Positions 45,008 through 54,179 of a stretch of DNA of 64,000 nt are shown here, piece after piece (position 1 is the stretch's first letter; each line of letters starts with the position of its first letter). Origin of the DNA: an uncultured Kushneria sp. (GTDB lineage: Bacteria > Pseudomonadota > Gammaproteobacteria > Pseudomonadales > Halomonadaceae); assembly GCF_947497025.1 (NCBI RefSeq), contig NZ_CANMFC010000001.1, positions 62,001 to 126,000 of the forward strand, in the 5' to 3' direction. The notes beneath the pieces were generated by a model. The model saw only the letters and a program-made list of their open reading frames with translations. It was not told the origin of the DNA and did not search any database. Both the position numbers and the translations under genes were made by a program.

Positions 45008-46898
45008 CAGCAGGGCGCTCTAATGGTGGTGAATCCGGGATGTTGGCGGCGGGCAGATGGATCATGAACAGGGCGCCACCTTCGGGACGATTGCGGGCTT
45101 CGAGTCGGCCGCCGAGGTCGCTGATAATGCGCTGCGAGATGGACAGCCCCAGCCCCAGACCGTTGCCGGCGGGGCGGGTGGTATAAAAAGGCTCGAAGAG
45201 ATGGTCAAGCGCTTCCCTGCTGAGCCCCGGGCCGCTGTCGGCAACGCTCAGGATAACCCGGTCGTCGTTATTTTCGACGACCAGGATCAACTGCCGTTCG
45301 ACGCTGTCGTTCATCGCCTGCTGAGCATTGCCGATCAGATTGACCAGCACCTGCTCAAGGCGTATCGGGTCGGCACGCACCCAGCAGGTCGCCTCACTCA
45401 TTTGCGACACGACCGTGATGTCTGACGCCTCCAGACGAGCGCGAAAAAGACGCAGCGCATAGTCAAAGCACGCCTGCACCGAGACATCGGTCAATATCTC
45501 GCCCCCCTTGCGAGAGAACTGGCGTAACTGGGCGCTGATGGTCGCCATGCGCTCGACCAGCTCGGCAATCTGCGCCAGATTGGTATCGGCTTCATCGATG
45601 CGGTGACGTGCCAGTAATGTCCGGGCGTTGTCAGCATAGGCCCGAATGGCACCAAGGGGCTGGTTGAGTTCGTGGTTGATGCTGGCGGCCAATTGCCCCA
45701 GCACCGCCAGCCGGGCTGCCTGCACCAGCTCATCACGCGTCTGGCGCAGGCTCTCCTCGGCGCGCTTTCGTTCTTCTATCTCCTGGGAGAGATGGCGGTT
45801 GGAGGTGACCAGTTCGCGGGTACGGGCTGCCACGTGGCGCTCCAGCTCGTCGCGAGCGTGCGCCAGGGTATGGCGCTCGCGTTCGGCGAAGCGCTCGCGC
45901 TCACGGCGCAATCGGCGACGCTGCCAGCCGATGGCGCTCCCGAGGGCGATCAGCATCCAGCTGCCGCCGGCCCCCAGCGCGCCCAGCCACTGTGCCTGAA
46001 TGATCGGGGTCATCGGTTGCAGAATGTGCAGGCTCCAGTTAAAGCGCGCCAGCGGCTGTGAAAGATTCAAATAGTCCTGATGGTCAAGGCGTAGCTGCCG
46101 GGCGCCGCCTGGAGCGGTTTCGAGCACGTCGAGCCCGGCTTCGGGCAGTGGTTCATCGGCGTAGCGTCGGGTGGACAGCAGCCCATCACGGGCGCTCTCC
46201 GAGATCGGTTGAAGGGCCGTCAGGCGCAGGGCGGGATCACTGGCCATGAAGACGATGCCGTTGATGTCGGCCACCAGCAGCGTGGCGTCGAGGCCTTGCC
46301 ATTCACGTTCGATCTCTCCGAGTCCTACCTTGACCACCATCACGCCATCGGGTGGCGTGTTGGAGGCGTGGCCACGGGCCCGGACCGGGGCCGAAAAATA
46401 GTACCCGCGCGCGCCCGACTGCGTGCCAAGGGCATGGAAGCGGCCGCTGCGGCCATTGATCGCCTGCCGATAGTAGCCGCGAAAGGCGTAGTTCTGCCCC
46501 ATGAAGCTGTCGGTGCGCTGCCAGTTGCTGGCGGCAATGGTGGTGCCGTCATGATCAAGCAGGTAGATATCCGACACATCGGCATAAGCGCGGGCGCGAT
46601 CCAGCAGCTGGTTGAGCGCCAAGGTATCGCGCTCATCCTCTTTTTGGGCGAGAAAGCGGCGCACGCTTTCACGGGTGGCGAGCAGGTGGGGCAGATAGTC
46701 GTGGCGGGTGAGGCGGCCGATCAGGTTGGCGCGAGACAGCTGCAGGGCGTTACCGGCGGTGTGCCGCAGCTCCGTCAGTGCCTGATCACGGGCCAGCCGT
46801 GCACCCTGCCACATGAACAGCACCAGCGTGATGGCAAACGCTAACATGATCAGCGTACAGCGGTGTCTGATTTTTCGTTGATGGGTATCAGGTGTCAT
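45000..46898 (-). CDS. dctB: Sensor histidine kinase, DctB-like
   Basis: A 632-residue membrane sensor kinase. An N-terminal membrane segment (about residues 16-34), a periplasmic double-PAS-like sensor (to about residue 300) and a second membrane segment near residue 310 are followed by a coiled coil and the kinase core. The phospho-acceptor is His409 in SINHELNQPLGAIRAY; the ATP site shows as SVADSGPGLS and GNGLGLGLSISQRI near residues 555-590. The layout matches DctB, which senses C4-dicarboxylates. Here it stands directly upstream of a TAXI rather than a DctPQM or DctA transporter. I saw no clear promoter or ribosome site. Confidence 0.9.
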   Translation of the reverse strand: MTPDTHQRKIRHRCTLIMLAFAITLVLFMWQGARLARDQALTELRHTAGNALQLSRANLIGRLTRHDYLPHLLATRESVRRFLAQKEDERDTLALNQLLDRARAYADVSDIYLLDHDGTTIAASNWQRTDSFMGQNYAFRGYYRQAINGRSGRFHALGTQSGARGYYFSAPVRARGHASNTPPDGVMVVKVGLGEIEREWQGLDATLLVADINGIVFMASDPALRLTALQPISESARDGLLSTRRYADEPLPEAGLDVLETAPGGARQLRLDHQDYLNLSQPLARFNWSLHILQPMTPIIQAQWLGALGAGGSWMLIALGSAIGWQRRRLRRERERFAERERHTLAHARDELERHVAARTRELVTSNRHLSQEIEERKRAEESLRQTRDELVQAARLAVLGQLAASINHELNQPLGAIRAYADNARTLLARHRIDEADTNLAQIAELVERMATISAQLRQFSRKGGEILTDVSVQACFDYALRLFRARLEASDITVVSQMSEATCWVRADPIRLEQVLVNLIGNAQQAMNDSVERQLILVVENNDDRVILSVADSGPGLSREALDHLFEPFYTTRPAGNGLGLGLSISQRIISDLGGRLEARNRPEGGALFMIHLPAANIPDSPPLERPADA

Positions 46899-47143
46899 TG
46901 GATGGCTGACGCTGTGCCACGTTGGGGCCGAAGACTTCAGGGTGGCGCATGCGCTCTCCGGTGGCGTCGTGTCAAAACATCACGTTACGCGGATCAGGCA
47001 GCGGCGCACAGTATCGAATGGTCGATGTATCGGCGCAGATCAATGGGCAAGACGTCACTGCCCATGACGACCATCAGGGGCTTGCGCTCTGAGAGGTTCG
47101 GACCGTCATCCGGGATGGGGGGAGTGGTCCGGTGGCGAGAAGA

Positions 47144-47173
47144 GGAAAACCGCCGTCCCGAACGGAACGGCGG
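47144..47173 (-). terminator. Intrinsic terminator of the Tim44-like gene
   Basis: On the minus strand CCGCCGT and ACGGCGG form a 7-bp stem with a 10-base loop, followed by TTTTCC. It lies ten bases after the stop. The remaining 270 bases up to dctB show no gene. Confidence 0.75.
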
Positions 47174-47182
47174 CAAGGGAGA

Positions 47183-48031
47183 TCAGACGTTGTTCTGCTC
47201 GATGCCCTGAATGTACCAAGGCGCCTGGTCGCGCATTTCGCGGATCAGATGCCAAGTTTCGTTGAATTCGTTCTCCTGGCCATCCTCTTTCATGATGCCG
47301 TGGAACAGCACCGTGGCCTCGGCCTGCTGGCCGTGCTCTCGCACATCGCCCAGCTCGGCAAACAGACGCACGATTTCGGTCTGATTGTTGGCGCTCTGCT
47401 CGGCACGCTCCTTGCGCAGCAGGTTGTACAGCTCGGGCGTGACGAACTCCTGAATCTTTTCGAAGTCGTTGTTGTCCCAGGCGCGCTGCAGATTCATGAA
47501 GTGCTCCTTGGCACCAGACAGGAACTGCTCACGATTGAACCAGGCAGGCTCGCTGGCCATGGCCGCACCGCCCATGGCACCGGCCGCACTGCCTGAAGAG
47601 CCGCTTGAGGTGCCACCGATGTCATGCGCCTGACGCTGCTGGGGCTGCTGATGCGCCTCATGAGCGCCGGTGTTGGTCGCTCGACGGCGTGCCGCCAGCA
47701 CCTTCCAGGCAATAAAGCCCAACAGCGCGATCAGCAGGATATCCATGAAGCGGATACCGTCGAAGGCGCCGCCGAAGAACAGCGAGGCCAGCAGACCACC
47801 GGCCATGATACCTGCCAGCGGGCCCATGAAGCGTGACATGCCGCCACCGGCCGCGCGTGTGCCCTGCTGGGCCTGACGGGGCGGTGTCGTGGCCTGGCTG
47901 CTGCTGGGACTGGAGGAGCGAGAATAGCTGCCAAAGCTCTTGCCGCCTCCAAAACGCTTGGCGTCGGCGTGCTCGACGGCCAGACCAAAGCTCATCAGAC
48001 CGATGAGCAGGGTAATCAATAGATGACGCAT
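47183..48031 (-). CDS. Tim44-like domain protein
   Basis: A 282-residue protein with an N-terminal signal (MRHLLITLLIGLMSFGLAVE), a Gly/Ser/Gln-rich linker, two hydrophobic stretches (about residues 70-105) and a C-terminal Tim44-like domain beginning FNREQFLSGAKEHFMNLQRAW. Bacterial members are membrane-associated with unproved roles. GGGAGGAT precedes the ATG at 48031; an earlier in-frame ATG at 48058 has none. It is probably monocistronic, since a terminator follows. Confidence 0.85.
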   Translation of the reverse strand: MRHLLITLLIGLMSFGLAVEHADAKRFGGGKSFGSYSRSSSPSSSQATTPPRQAQQGTRAAGGGMSRFMGPLAGIMAGGLLASLFFGGAFDGIRFMDILLIALLGFIAWKVLAARRRATNTGAHEAHQQPQQRQAHDIGGTSSGSSGSAAGAMGGAAMASEPAWFNREQFLSGAKEHFMNLQRAWDNNDFEKIQEFVTPELYNLLRKERAEQSANNQTEIVRLFAELGDVREHGQQAEATVLFHGIMKEDGQENEFNETWHLIREMRDQAPWYIQGIEQNNV

Positions 48032-48079
48032 GAGAGATCCTCCCGATAAATGCATCATTGAGTGGTGGTCAGTTGACCA

Positions 48080-48865
48080 TCATTGCGCTTGCTGCGCCTC
48101 GCGGGTAAATACCCAGCTGCGCTGATCCGACAGGTCGGCGTTGAAGCGGTAGCCGCCCATGTCAAAAGCTTTCAGGTCTTCAGGCTTTTCGAGTCTTTGC
48201 TGCACCATCCAGGCGCTCATCATGCCGCGCGCCTTTTTGGCATAAAAGCTGATGACCTTGTATTGCCCGTTTTTGGCGTCCTTGAAGACCGGGGTAATGA
48301 CCTCGCTGCTTAAGCGCTTGCGATCGATGGCACCAAAATATTCGTTGGAGGCCAGATTGATCAGCACCCGGTCACCGCTGCTCTCATTCACCGCCTGGTC
48401 CAGATCCCGGGTCAGCCGGTCGCGCCAGAAAGCGTAGAGATCACGCCCGGCCGGGTTTTCAAGCCTTGTGCCCATCTCCAGGCGATAGGGCTGCATCAGA
48501 TCCAGCGGCCTTAGCATGCCGTAGAGCCCGGACAGGATTCTCAGATGCGACTGCGCCCATTCAAGGTCATCCTCACGCCAGCCTGCCGCTTCAAGGCCGG
48601 TATAGACATCGCCCTGAAAGGCCAGGATCGCCTGTTTGGCATTGTCCGTATCAAAGGGCGTCTGCCACTGCTCGAAGCGGGCTGCATTGAGGCCGGCCAG
48701 CTTGTCGCTGATGCCCATCAGCCGGGACAGATCCTGCGGCGAGTAGCCGCGCAGAATGTCGATCAGCTGACGGCTCTGGTTCAGATAAGCCGGCTGCGTG
48801 GCCATCGTCACGTGGGAAGGCGTTTCAAAATCCAGCGTCTTGGCTGGGGACAGCACGCTCAGCAT
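48080..48865 (-). CDS. yaaA: Peroxide stress protein YaaA
   Basis: A 261-residue member of the YaaA (DUF328) family, starting [20 protein letters not shown] and carrying [20 protein letters not shown] near residue 114 and [15 protein letters not shown] near 205, the family's conserved segments. In E. coli YaaA limits free iron and DNA damage during hydrogen peroxide stress under OxyR. A consensus TATAAT lies 27 bases upstream of the start. It is convergent with nothing; the Tim44-like gene follows on the same strand after 48 bases. Confidence 0.93.
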   Translation of the reverse strand: MLSVLSPAKTLDFETPSHVTMATQPAYLNQSRQLIDILRGYSPQDLSRLMGISDKLAGLNAARFEQWQTPFDTDNAKQAILAFQGDVYTGLEAAGWREDDLEWAQSHLRILSGLYGMLRPLDLMQPYRLEMGTRLENPAGRDLYAFWRDRLTRDLDQAVNESSGDRVLINLASNEYFGAIDRKRLSSEVITPVFKDAKNGQYKVISFYAKKARGMMSAWMVQQRLEKPEDLKAFDMGGYRFNADLSDQRSWVFTREAQQAQ

Positions 48866-48891
48866 GCAGATTCTCCGCTCATGTTGTCACG

Positions 48892-48920
48892 ATTATAACC
48901 CCTCTGGCGCCGGCATCAGA
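48892..48920 (-). promoter_or_regulatory. Promoter of yaaA
   Basis: On the minus strand, a perfect TATAAT (48892-48897) with a poor -35 (TCTGAT, 17-base spacer) predicts a short leader of about 20 bases. The weak -35 suggests dependence on an activator. Confidence 0.6.
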
Positions 48921-48950
48921 CTGCCTTAAGTCAGTGCCAGGCCAGAGGGG
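48899..48950. repeat. Long inverted repeat over the yaaA promoter
   Basis: CCCCTCTGGC and GCCAGAGGGG form 10-bp arms 32 bases apart, with a smaller inverted repeat around ACTTAAGT inside the loop. The left arm abuts the TATAAT of yaaA. It could be an operator or the end of the upstream aldo/keto reductase transcript. Confidence 0.55.
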
Positions 48951-48983
48951 GCACGCCCCGTTCCCGGGTCGCCGGGGGAGGGC

Positions 48984-50021
48984 TCAGGGGCAGGGGTTGG
49001 GCAAACGTTTGTGAACGCCCTCGATGGCTTCAATGACTTCATCAGAAAGCGTCATGCCTTCGCTTGCGATGTTGTGATCAAGCTGCTCAAGCGTGGTAGC
49101 CCCGATGATGTTGCTGGTCAGGAAGGGCCGGGTATTCACCCATGCCAGCGCCATCTGGGCCGGGTTGAGATCAAAGCGACGGGCAATATCGACATAGGCC
49201 CAGGTCGCTTCTTCCGCCAGCGTTGAGTTATAGCGCTGAAAGCGCTCGAACAGGGTCAGTCGGGCGCCTTCGGGCTTGATGCCGCCCAGGTATTTGCCGG
49301 TCAGCACCCCAAAGGCGAGCGGTGAATAGGCCAGCAGCCCCACGTTTTCGCGGTGACTGATCTCGGCCATACCGATCTCATAGCTGCGGTTGAGCAGGTT
49401 GTAGGGGTTCTGGACCGACACCACGCGCGGCAGGTTCAGGGTGTCGGCCAGGCGCAGGCAGGTCATCGTGCCCCAGGGGGTTTCGTTGGAAAGGCCGATG
49501 GTGCGGATCTTGCCGGCATCCAAGGCTTCCTTGAGTGCCGACAGGGTCTCTTCCAGCGGCGTGGCGTCCGGGGCCTCCTCGTGCTGGTAGTCCAGCTTGC
49601 CGAAGTAGTTGGCGGGGCGGTCCGGCCAGTGCAGCTGATAGAGGTCGAGATAGTCGGTATTCAGACGCTTGAGACTCTCATCAAGCGCCTGATGGATCTG
49701 CTGACGCGAGAGTTTCGGCCCGCCGCGCAGGTACTCCATGCCGCGGCCGGCGCCGGCCACCTTGCTGGCCAGCACAATGTCATCGCGTCGGCCGCGCGCC
49801 TTCAGCCAGCTGCCGATATAGGCTTCGGTACGGCCCTGTGTCTCGCCATTGGGCGGCACCGGGTACATTTCGGCCGTATCAATGAAGTCGATACCGGCGG
49901 CCAGCGCGCGATCGAGCTGTTCGTGCGCCTGGGCCTCACTGTTTTGTTCGCCAAAGGTCATGGTGCCAAGACAAAGCCGGCTGACCGTAATGCCACTGTC
50001 ACCGAGAGGACGTCTTTCCAT
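48984..50021 (-). CDS. tas: NADP(H)-dependent aldo/keto reductase, Tas-like
   Basis: A 345-residue TIM-barrel aldo/keto reductase, close to E. coli Tas in length (346). The catalytic Asp/Tyr are in FIDTAEMYPVPPNGETQG near residue 46, the Lys in VLASKVAGAGRGM near 83, and the family His in LYQLHWPDRPANYFG near 127. The C-terminal NADP site includes NIIGATTLEQLDHNI. It reduces aldehydes or ketones; the natural substrate is unknown. GGAGACCCC precedes the start. It is divergent from the Sel1 gene. Confidence 0.92.
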   Translation of the reverse strand: MERRPLGDSGITVSRLCLGTMTFGEQNSEAQAHEQLDRALAAGIDFIDTAEMYPVPPNGETQGRTEAYIGSWLKARGRRDDIVLASKVAGAGRGMEYLRGGPKLSRQQIHQALDESLKRLNTDYLDLYQLHWPDRPANYFGKLDYQHEEAPDATPLEETLSALKEALDAGKIRTIGLSNETPWGTMTCLRLADTLNLPRVVSVQNPYNLLNRSYEIGMAEISHRENVGLLAYSPLAFGVLTGKYLGGIKPEGARLTLFERFQRYNSTLAEEATWAYVDIARRFDLNPAQMALAWVNTRPFLTSNIIGATTLEQLDHNIASEGMTLSDEVIEAIEGVHKRLPNPCP

Positions 50022-50317
50022 GGGGTCTCCAGAGCCTTGAAACGCGGATGAGCGCCCATGTTAGACGGGCGCTGATGCACGGGCAAACACAAGGCTTGAG
50101 TCACCTCCTGCACAGGCGTATATTGCCGGCCTCGCTGCACCGGGTGAACCACATCTGACAGCGCGATAATATTGAGGCCACCCCTCTTTTTTGTTCTTGT
50201 TCTGCAGGTGATGAGTCACCTTCACGGCAACGGTTGTTCGCATCAATGCTCGATCCCTGCCACGCTACGTGCAGACAGGGCATGAATCGAACGCTGGAAC
50301 TCACAAGGTTGGTTGTT

Positions 50318-50839
50318 ATGCTGCGGTCTGCTCAAGTATTCACACAGTTTGAATATCGTCTGGCATCGCGTTTGATGCAGGCCCCATGGCTGGAAGGCTC
50401 TACGCACAAGCGGCGTCTGACCCTTCATCTGTTTCGACGCTGCGCCAATGCCGGTCATGTGGATGCGCTGTCGACCTACGGTTTGATGCTGTTTCGTCGT
50501 GGCCAGTCGGCGCGTGACAAGGCCCGGGGAGTGCGCTGTGTGGTCCAGGCGGCCGAAGCCGGCCATCCCGAGGCGCAGTATCAGGTAGGCCACATCTACG
50601 AACATGGCTGTACCCAGATTGCCCGTCGTGAAGATCGAGCGGTCACCTGGTATGCTCGCGCGGCCGAAGCCGGCCATGTCGGTGCGGCGCAGCGCCTGTC
50701 CCGCGCCTTTGATCATGGTGAGCTGGGGTTGCCGGTAGATCCGGAGCGCTCACGCCACTGGTGTCTGGCAGACAGTGAGGCGCCAATGCCCGGCAGGCAA
50801 ATGACGTCGGTATCTGAGCAGGCGTCCGTCCTGCAGTAG
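50318..50839 (+). CDS. Sel1-like repeat protein
   Basis: A 173-residue soluble protein with Sel1-type helical repeats: AGHVDALSTYGLMLFRRG near residue 45, AGHPEAQYQVGHIYEHG near 86 and AGHVGAAQRLSRAFDHG near 122. Such repeats bind proteins; the partner is unknown. The start is uncertain: the ATG at 50318 has AAGG nine bases upstream, and the ATG at 50282 is possible. The 296-base gap to the aldo/keto reductase contains a short palindrome, GGTGA-N4-TCACC (50207-50220), and no gene. Confidence 0.78.
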   Translation: MLRSAQVFTQFEYRLASRLMQAPWLEGSTHKRRLTLHLFRRCANAGHVDALSTYGLMLFRRGQSARDKARGVRCVVQAAEAGHPEAQYQVGHIYEHGCTQIARREDRAVTWYARAAEAGHVGAAQRLSRAFDHGELGLPVDPERSRHWCLADSEAPMPGRQMTSVSEQASVLQ

Positions 50840-50867
50840 TTCTGCGACAGGCTGTGCCGGGATCACG

Positions 50868-50901
50868 AAAAAGCCCGAATCCACCGGATTCGGGCTTTTT
50901 T
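50868..50901. terminator. Bidirectional intrinsic terminator
   Basis: A perfect 12-bp stem (50871-50882 with 50886-50897) and a three-base loop, with A residues before it and T residues after it, serves both the Sel1 gene and the convergent quinone oxidoreductase gene. Confidence 0.93.
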
Positions 50902-50937
50902 CATGTCCGAAGACAGTCTTTCTGTTCAAAAACGGGC

Positions 50938-51906
50938 TCAGGCGCCGGAGACGCCCATCAATACCTTGCCGGTGCTGGTGTTCTCTTCCAGATAACGCAT
51001 GGCCTCGTCGGCTTCCTGAATGGAAAAGGTGCGATCCACCAGCGGCTTGACGCGACCGCTCTCCAGCAGTGGCCAGACATGGGCGTGTAAGGCGTCCATG
51101 ACGCTGCCCTTGCCGGCCGGCGAGCGGGAGCGCAAAGTCGAGCCGATCAGGCGCTGGCGCTTCATCAGCATGCGCCCCAGATCCACTCGGGTTTCCCTGC
51201 CGCCCATGAAGCCGATCAGGATGATTCGGCCATCGAGATTGAGTACCTGCTGATTCCACTCGATGTACTCCCCGGCCACCGGGTCGAGTACCACATCGAC
51301 GCCACCCCAGTTTTCCACCGCCTCTACAAAGCTGCCGTCGTGGCGGTTCCAGCCGGCATCGGCCCCCAGCGCCTTGCAGGCCTCGATCTTGTCCTGGCTG
51401 CCCACGGTCACAAAGCACGGGTTGTTGAAGGCGTGGCAGAGCTGAATGGCGGCGGTACCCACACCGCTGGCCCCGGCATGCAGCAGGACCCGCTCACCTT
51501 CGCGCAGGTCGGCTTCCATGTAGAGATTGAGCCAGGCCGTGGCAAAGACCTCGGGCAGGGCAGCGGCATCCCGCAGCGTCATGCCTTCGGGGATGCGCAA
51601 AGCCTGGGCTTCGTTGACAACGACCTGCTCGGCGTAGCCACCGCCCGAGAGCAGCGCGCAGACCTGATCGCCCACGCGAAAGCGCTCGACGGCCGGGCCG
51701 ACGCTTGCGACCACACCGCTGACTTCCAGACCCAGAATCTCGGAGGCACCCTTTGGCGGTGGGTAGCCTCCATCGCGTTGAAGCACGTCTGCGCGGTTCA
51801 TGCCCGCCCAGGCCACATCGATCAGAATTTCGCTGCCGCCGGGGGAGGGCAGATCCTTGTGTTCACACCATTGAAGGTGTGAATCATTGACGGCGATGGC
51901 GTACAT
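50938..51906 (-). CDS. NAD(P)H-quinone oxidoreductase, zinc-free MDR family
   Basis: A 322-residue medium-chain dehydrogenase of the quinone oxidoreductase (PIG3/TP53I3-like) group. The GroES-like part contains WAGMNRADVLQRDGGYPPP near residue 33 and lacks the zinc-binding cysteines. The Rossmann part has LLHAGASGVGTAAIQL near residue 140 and DVVLDPVAGEY near 206. It uses NADPH to reduce quinones or enones. It is followed on the same strand by nothing close; the LOG gene lies upstream with a 27-base gap, so the two may form an operon. Confidence 0.92.
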   Translation of the reverse strand: MYAIAVNDSHLQWCEHKDLPSPGGSEILIDVAWAGMNRADVLQRDGGYPPPKGASEILGLEVSGVVASVGPAVERFRVGDQVCALLSGGGYAEQVVVNEAQALRIPEGMTLRDAAALPEVFATAWLNLYMEADLREGERVLLHAGASGVGTAAIQLCHAFNNPCFVTVGSQDKIEACKALGADAGWNRHDGSFVEAVENWGGVDVVLDPVAGEYIEWNQQVLNLDGRIILIGFMGGRETRVDLGRMLMKRQRLIGSTLRSRSPAGKGSVMDALHAHVWPLLESGRVKPLVDRTFSIQEADEAMRYLEENTSTGKVLMGVSGA

Positions 51907-51933
51907 GCGGTGCTACTCCCGAAAGATTGAGAT

Positions 51934-52497
51934 TTAGTCGAACAGGGCATCCAGCAGATCAGCCGACGTACTGGCGCTGATCAGCGTGGCGCGTGTCTCG
52001 GCATTGAGAAAACCTGCCTCGACCGTGTTGTCCAGAAACTGTAGCAAAGGATCAAAGAAGCGCTCGTGATTGAGCAGGCCAATGGGCTTGCGATGCAGGC
52101 CCAGATAACGCCAGGTCCAGATCTCGAAAAACTCCTCGAAGGTGCCAATGCCCCCCGGCAGCGTGACAAAGGCGTCGCTGTGGGCGGCCATCTGCGCCTT
52201 GCGGGTATGCATGTCCGGCACCCTGATCAGCTCGGTCAACCCCGTATGGGCCACCTCACGCTCGACAAGATGGTTCGGAATGACACCGACGACCTCACCT
52301 CCGGCCGCCAGAGCGGCGCTGGCACAGGCGCCCATCAGGCCGGTACGTCCGCCACCGTACACCAGACGCCAGCCCCGCCGGGCGATGCCTGTGCCCACGG
52401 CTTCGGCCAGCTGCTGCCAGTGCGGCGCATGACCACTGCGAGAGCCCATGTAAACGCAGACGCTGAGGCCTTCGAAGGGTCGGGTATGGCTGTTCAT
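51934..52497 (-). CDS. LOG family protein (nucleoside monophosphate phosphoribohydrolase)
   Basis: A 187-residue member of the LOG family (TIGR00730). The Rossmann-like fold begins LSVCVYMGSRSGHAPHW and has VYGGGRTGLMGACASAAL near residue 46 and the catalytic PGGIGTFEEFFEIWTW near 113. LOG enzymes release free bases from nucleoside 5'-monophosphates. It is likely in an operon with the quinone oxidoreductase downstream and the DUF501 gene 47 bases upstream. Confidence 0.92.
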   Translation of the reverse strand: MNSHTRPFEGLSVCVYMGSRSGHAPHWQQLAEAVGTGIARRGWRLVYGGGRTGLMGACASAALAAGGEVVGVIPNHLVEREVAHTGLTELIRVPDMHTRKAQMAAHSDAFVTLPGGIGTFEEFFEIWTWRYLGLHRKPIGLLNHERFFDPLLQFLDNTVEAGFLNAETRATLISASTSADLLDALFD

Positions 52498-52544
52498 GAC
52501 GATTCCTGCTGCTGGTGGATCACACGGAGGCTGCTGGCCGGCGC

Positions 52545-53069
52545 TCAGTTGACGCTTTCGGCCACTTGCGGATAGTGCTCATCAATCCAGGCGCCGATGG
52601 CGTTGTGGTCACTGATGTGATGAGCATACTGCGTATGCAGGCAACGGACCTGCTGCCAGTTGGTAATGCCGCCCACGCCACGCTCGGTCAGGGCCCTTGT
52701 AAAGCCCAGCCGCTCGATCTCGGCGCGCTCAGGCTCGCCAATCCATGACCAGCGCTTTTGCACATAGGCTTCATGGCTCTGGCGATAGGCCTCGCGCAAC
52801 GCCTCATTTTCCTTGAGATGCGCTTCGAGACGCTTGATCACGCCATCGGCTTCAAGGTGCGACAGCGCCACGGTCAGCTCACGACTGCAGAGCCAGTAAA
52901 GCGTCGGAAAGGGCTTGCCTTCCACCAGCGGCGCAACGCGCAGGGCCAGCGGCGTGCCGCGACTGTCTTCGGCGCTGACGGCCTGAAGGCCGCGCGGTGT
53001 GCGGCCCAGCTGCTGCGTAATGATGTCGAGCTGGACATTGCTGGGGGCGTGGTCGGTACGAATGATCAT
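52545..53069 (-). CDS. DUF501 domain-containing protein
   Basis: A 174-residue soluble protein matching DUF501: LGRTPRGLQAVSAEDSRGTP near residue 21 and the marker GKPFPTLYWLCSREL near 51. The C-terminus is helical and charged, ending in a segment with several His residues (CLHTQYAHHISDHN). The function is unknown. It is the first gene of a likely three-gene minus-strand unit with the LOG and quinone oxidoreductase genes and is divergent from the HNH gene. Confidence 0.87.
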   Translation of the reverse strand: MIIRTDHAPSNVQLDIITQQLGRTPRGLQAVSAEDSRGTPLALRVAPLVEGKPFPTLYWLCSRELTVALSHLEADGVIKRLEAHLKENEALREAYRQSHEAYVQKRWSWIGEPERAEIERLGFTRALTERGVGGITNWQQVRCLHTQYAHHISDHNAIGAWIDEHYPQVAESVN

Positions 53070-53258
53070 GGTCGGATAGACAGTTCGACGTGGGCACAGG
53101 GCGCACGATCGTGAAAGGAAAAGAGCAGACGCAACGCGTGCGAAAACGGGGTTGCATCATAGACATGCCCCTGGCCGGCGGCAAGGCGCAAGCCACCATC
53201 TTATACTGACCGCAAGCCCGGTCGCGATCATGTCCCCGCTAACCCTTACGGAGACGCC

Positions 53259-53594
53259 ATGTCACAAAATGAGGACACCTCTTCGAGCTGCTGTGCCCTC
53301 TGCGCGCGTCAGGGTGTGGCGCTGACGCGTCATCATCTGATCCCGCGGGCGCTGCACGGCCGCAAGCGGTTTCGCAAGCGTTTCAGCCGCGAAGAGATGA
53401 AGGGCGATATTCTGATGATCTGTCGGCCCTGTCATAACCACATTCATCGCGTGCTCAGCGAGCGCGAGATGGCCGAGCACTATCATACGCGCGATGCGCT
53501 GCTGGCCCGGCCCGAGATTGCCGAGTTCGCCCGCTGGCTTTCAAGCCGCCCGGCCGGCTTCAAACCCAAGTCGCCGATCAGGCGCCAGCGCTGA
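53259..53594 (+). CDS. HNH endonuclease family protein
   Basis: A 111-residue small protein with a treble-clef HNH fold. CCALCARQG holds the first zinc Cys pair, TRHHLIPRALHGRKRF the HH-type catalytic His pair near residue 25, and ICRPCHNHIHRVL the second Cys pair and final His near residue 50. The C-terminus is basic and may bind DNA. It resembles YisB-type stand-alone HNH proteins, whose roles are mostly unknown. No restriction or phage gene is nearby. A TATACT about 60 bases upstream could be the -10. Confidence 0.88.
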   Translation: MSQNEDTSSSCCALCARQGVALTRHHLIPRALHGRKRFRKRFSREEMKGDILMICRPCHNHIHRVLSEREMAEHYHTRDALLARPEIAEFARWLSSRPAGFKPKSPIRRQR

Positions 53595-53621
53595 CTGAGG
53601 CCGTATGGTCGCCGCTATTCG

Positions 53622-54059
53622 TCAGAGAAGGCGCTGGGCACCATGATCATGCCAGGCGGTTGAAAGACGCGCCGCGAGTGCCGGGGCAAGCCAGTTGGGT
53701 AGCGCCTCGCGCGCCTGCTCGAGGCTTTCCCAGCGGCGCAGGCGTATCCATGCCCATGCCCAGCCATCACACTGTGACGGGGTCTGCGGCATCGGGTGTG
53801 CCGGCATCTGGGAGAGCAAAAAAAGCGCGCTGCGGGTGGCCCAGGTGGGTGGATGATCTGCCCTTGAAGCAGGTGCAGCCCAGCGTCTGAGTGTGTCACC
53901 GTCCGGGTCGTGCGTCGGGTCGCCCAGTCCGGCGATGCGGGCCGTATCGGCCAGAATGATGCCCAGTTTTTCGGGCGTGGTGTCGCCAATCTCGAGCCAG
54001 CGCTCGATCAGGGAGGGCAGGCCGGCCATGGCGCTGGTATAAAAGTCGCTATCGGTCAT
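53622..54059 (-). CDS. Hypothetical protein, tryptophan-rich
   Basis: A 145-residue soluble protein with no family I recognise. It is rich in Trp (nine or ten) and Ala, and appears mostly helical, with WATRSALFLLSQMPAHPMPQ in the middle. I chose the ATG at 54059; a GTG at 54116 could extend it by 19 residues. Both lack a good ribosome site. It is convergent with the HNH gene and divergent from the aminotransferase gene. Confidence 0.6.
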   Translation of the reverse strand: MTDSDFYTSAMAGLPSLIERWLEIGDTTPEKLGIILADTARIAGLGDPTHDPDGDTLRRWAAPASRADHPPTWATRSALFLLSQMPAHPMPQTPSQCDGWAWAWIRLRRWESLEQAREALPNWLAPALAARLSTAWHDHGAQRLL

Positions 54060-54179
54060 GATGGGTCTGTTCAAAAGCGTGGGATCAATCAAGGATAACG
54101 ATGCCGCCGGCGTCACGACATCATGTATTCAATCACGTTTCGGTCAGTGCCTGACCGAACTGTATTTCTGGGAGTTCGC

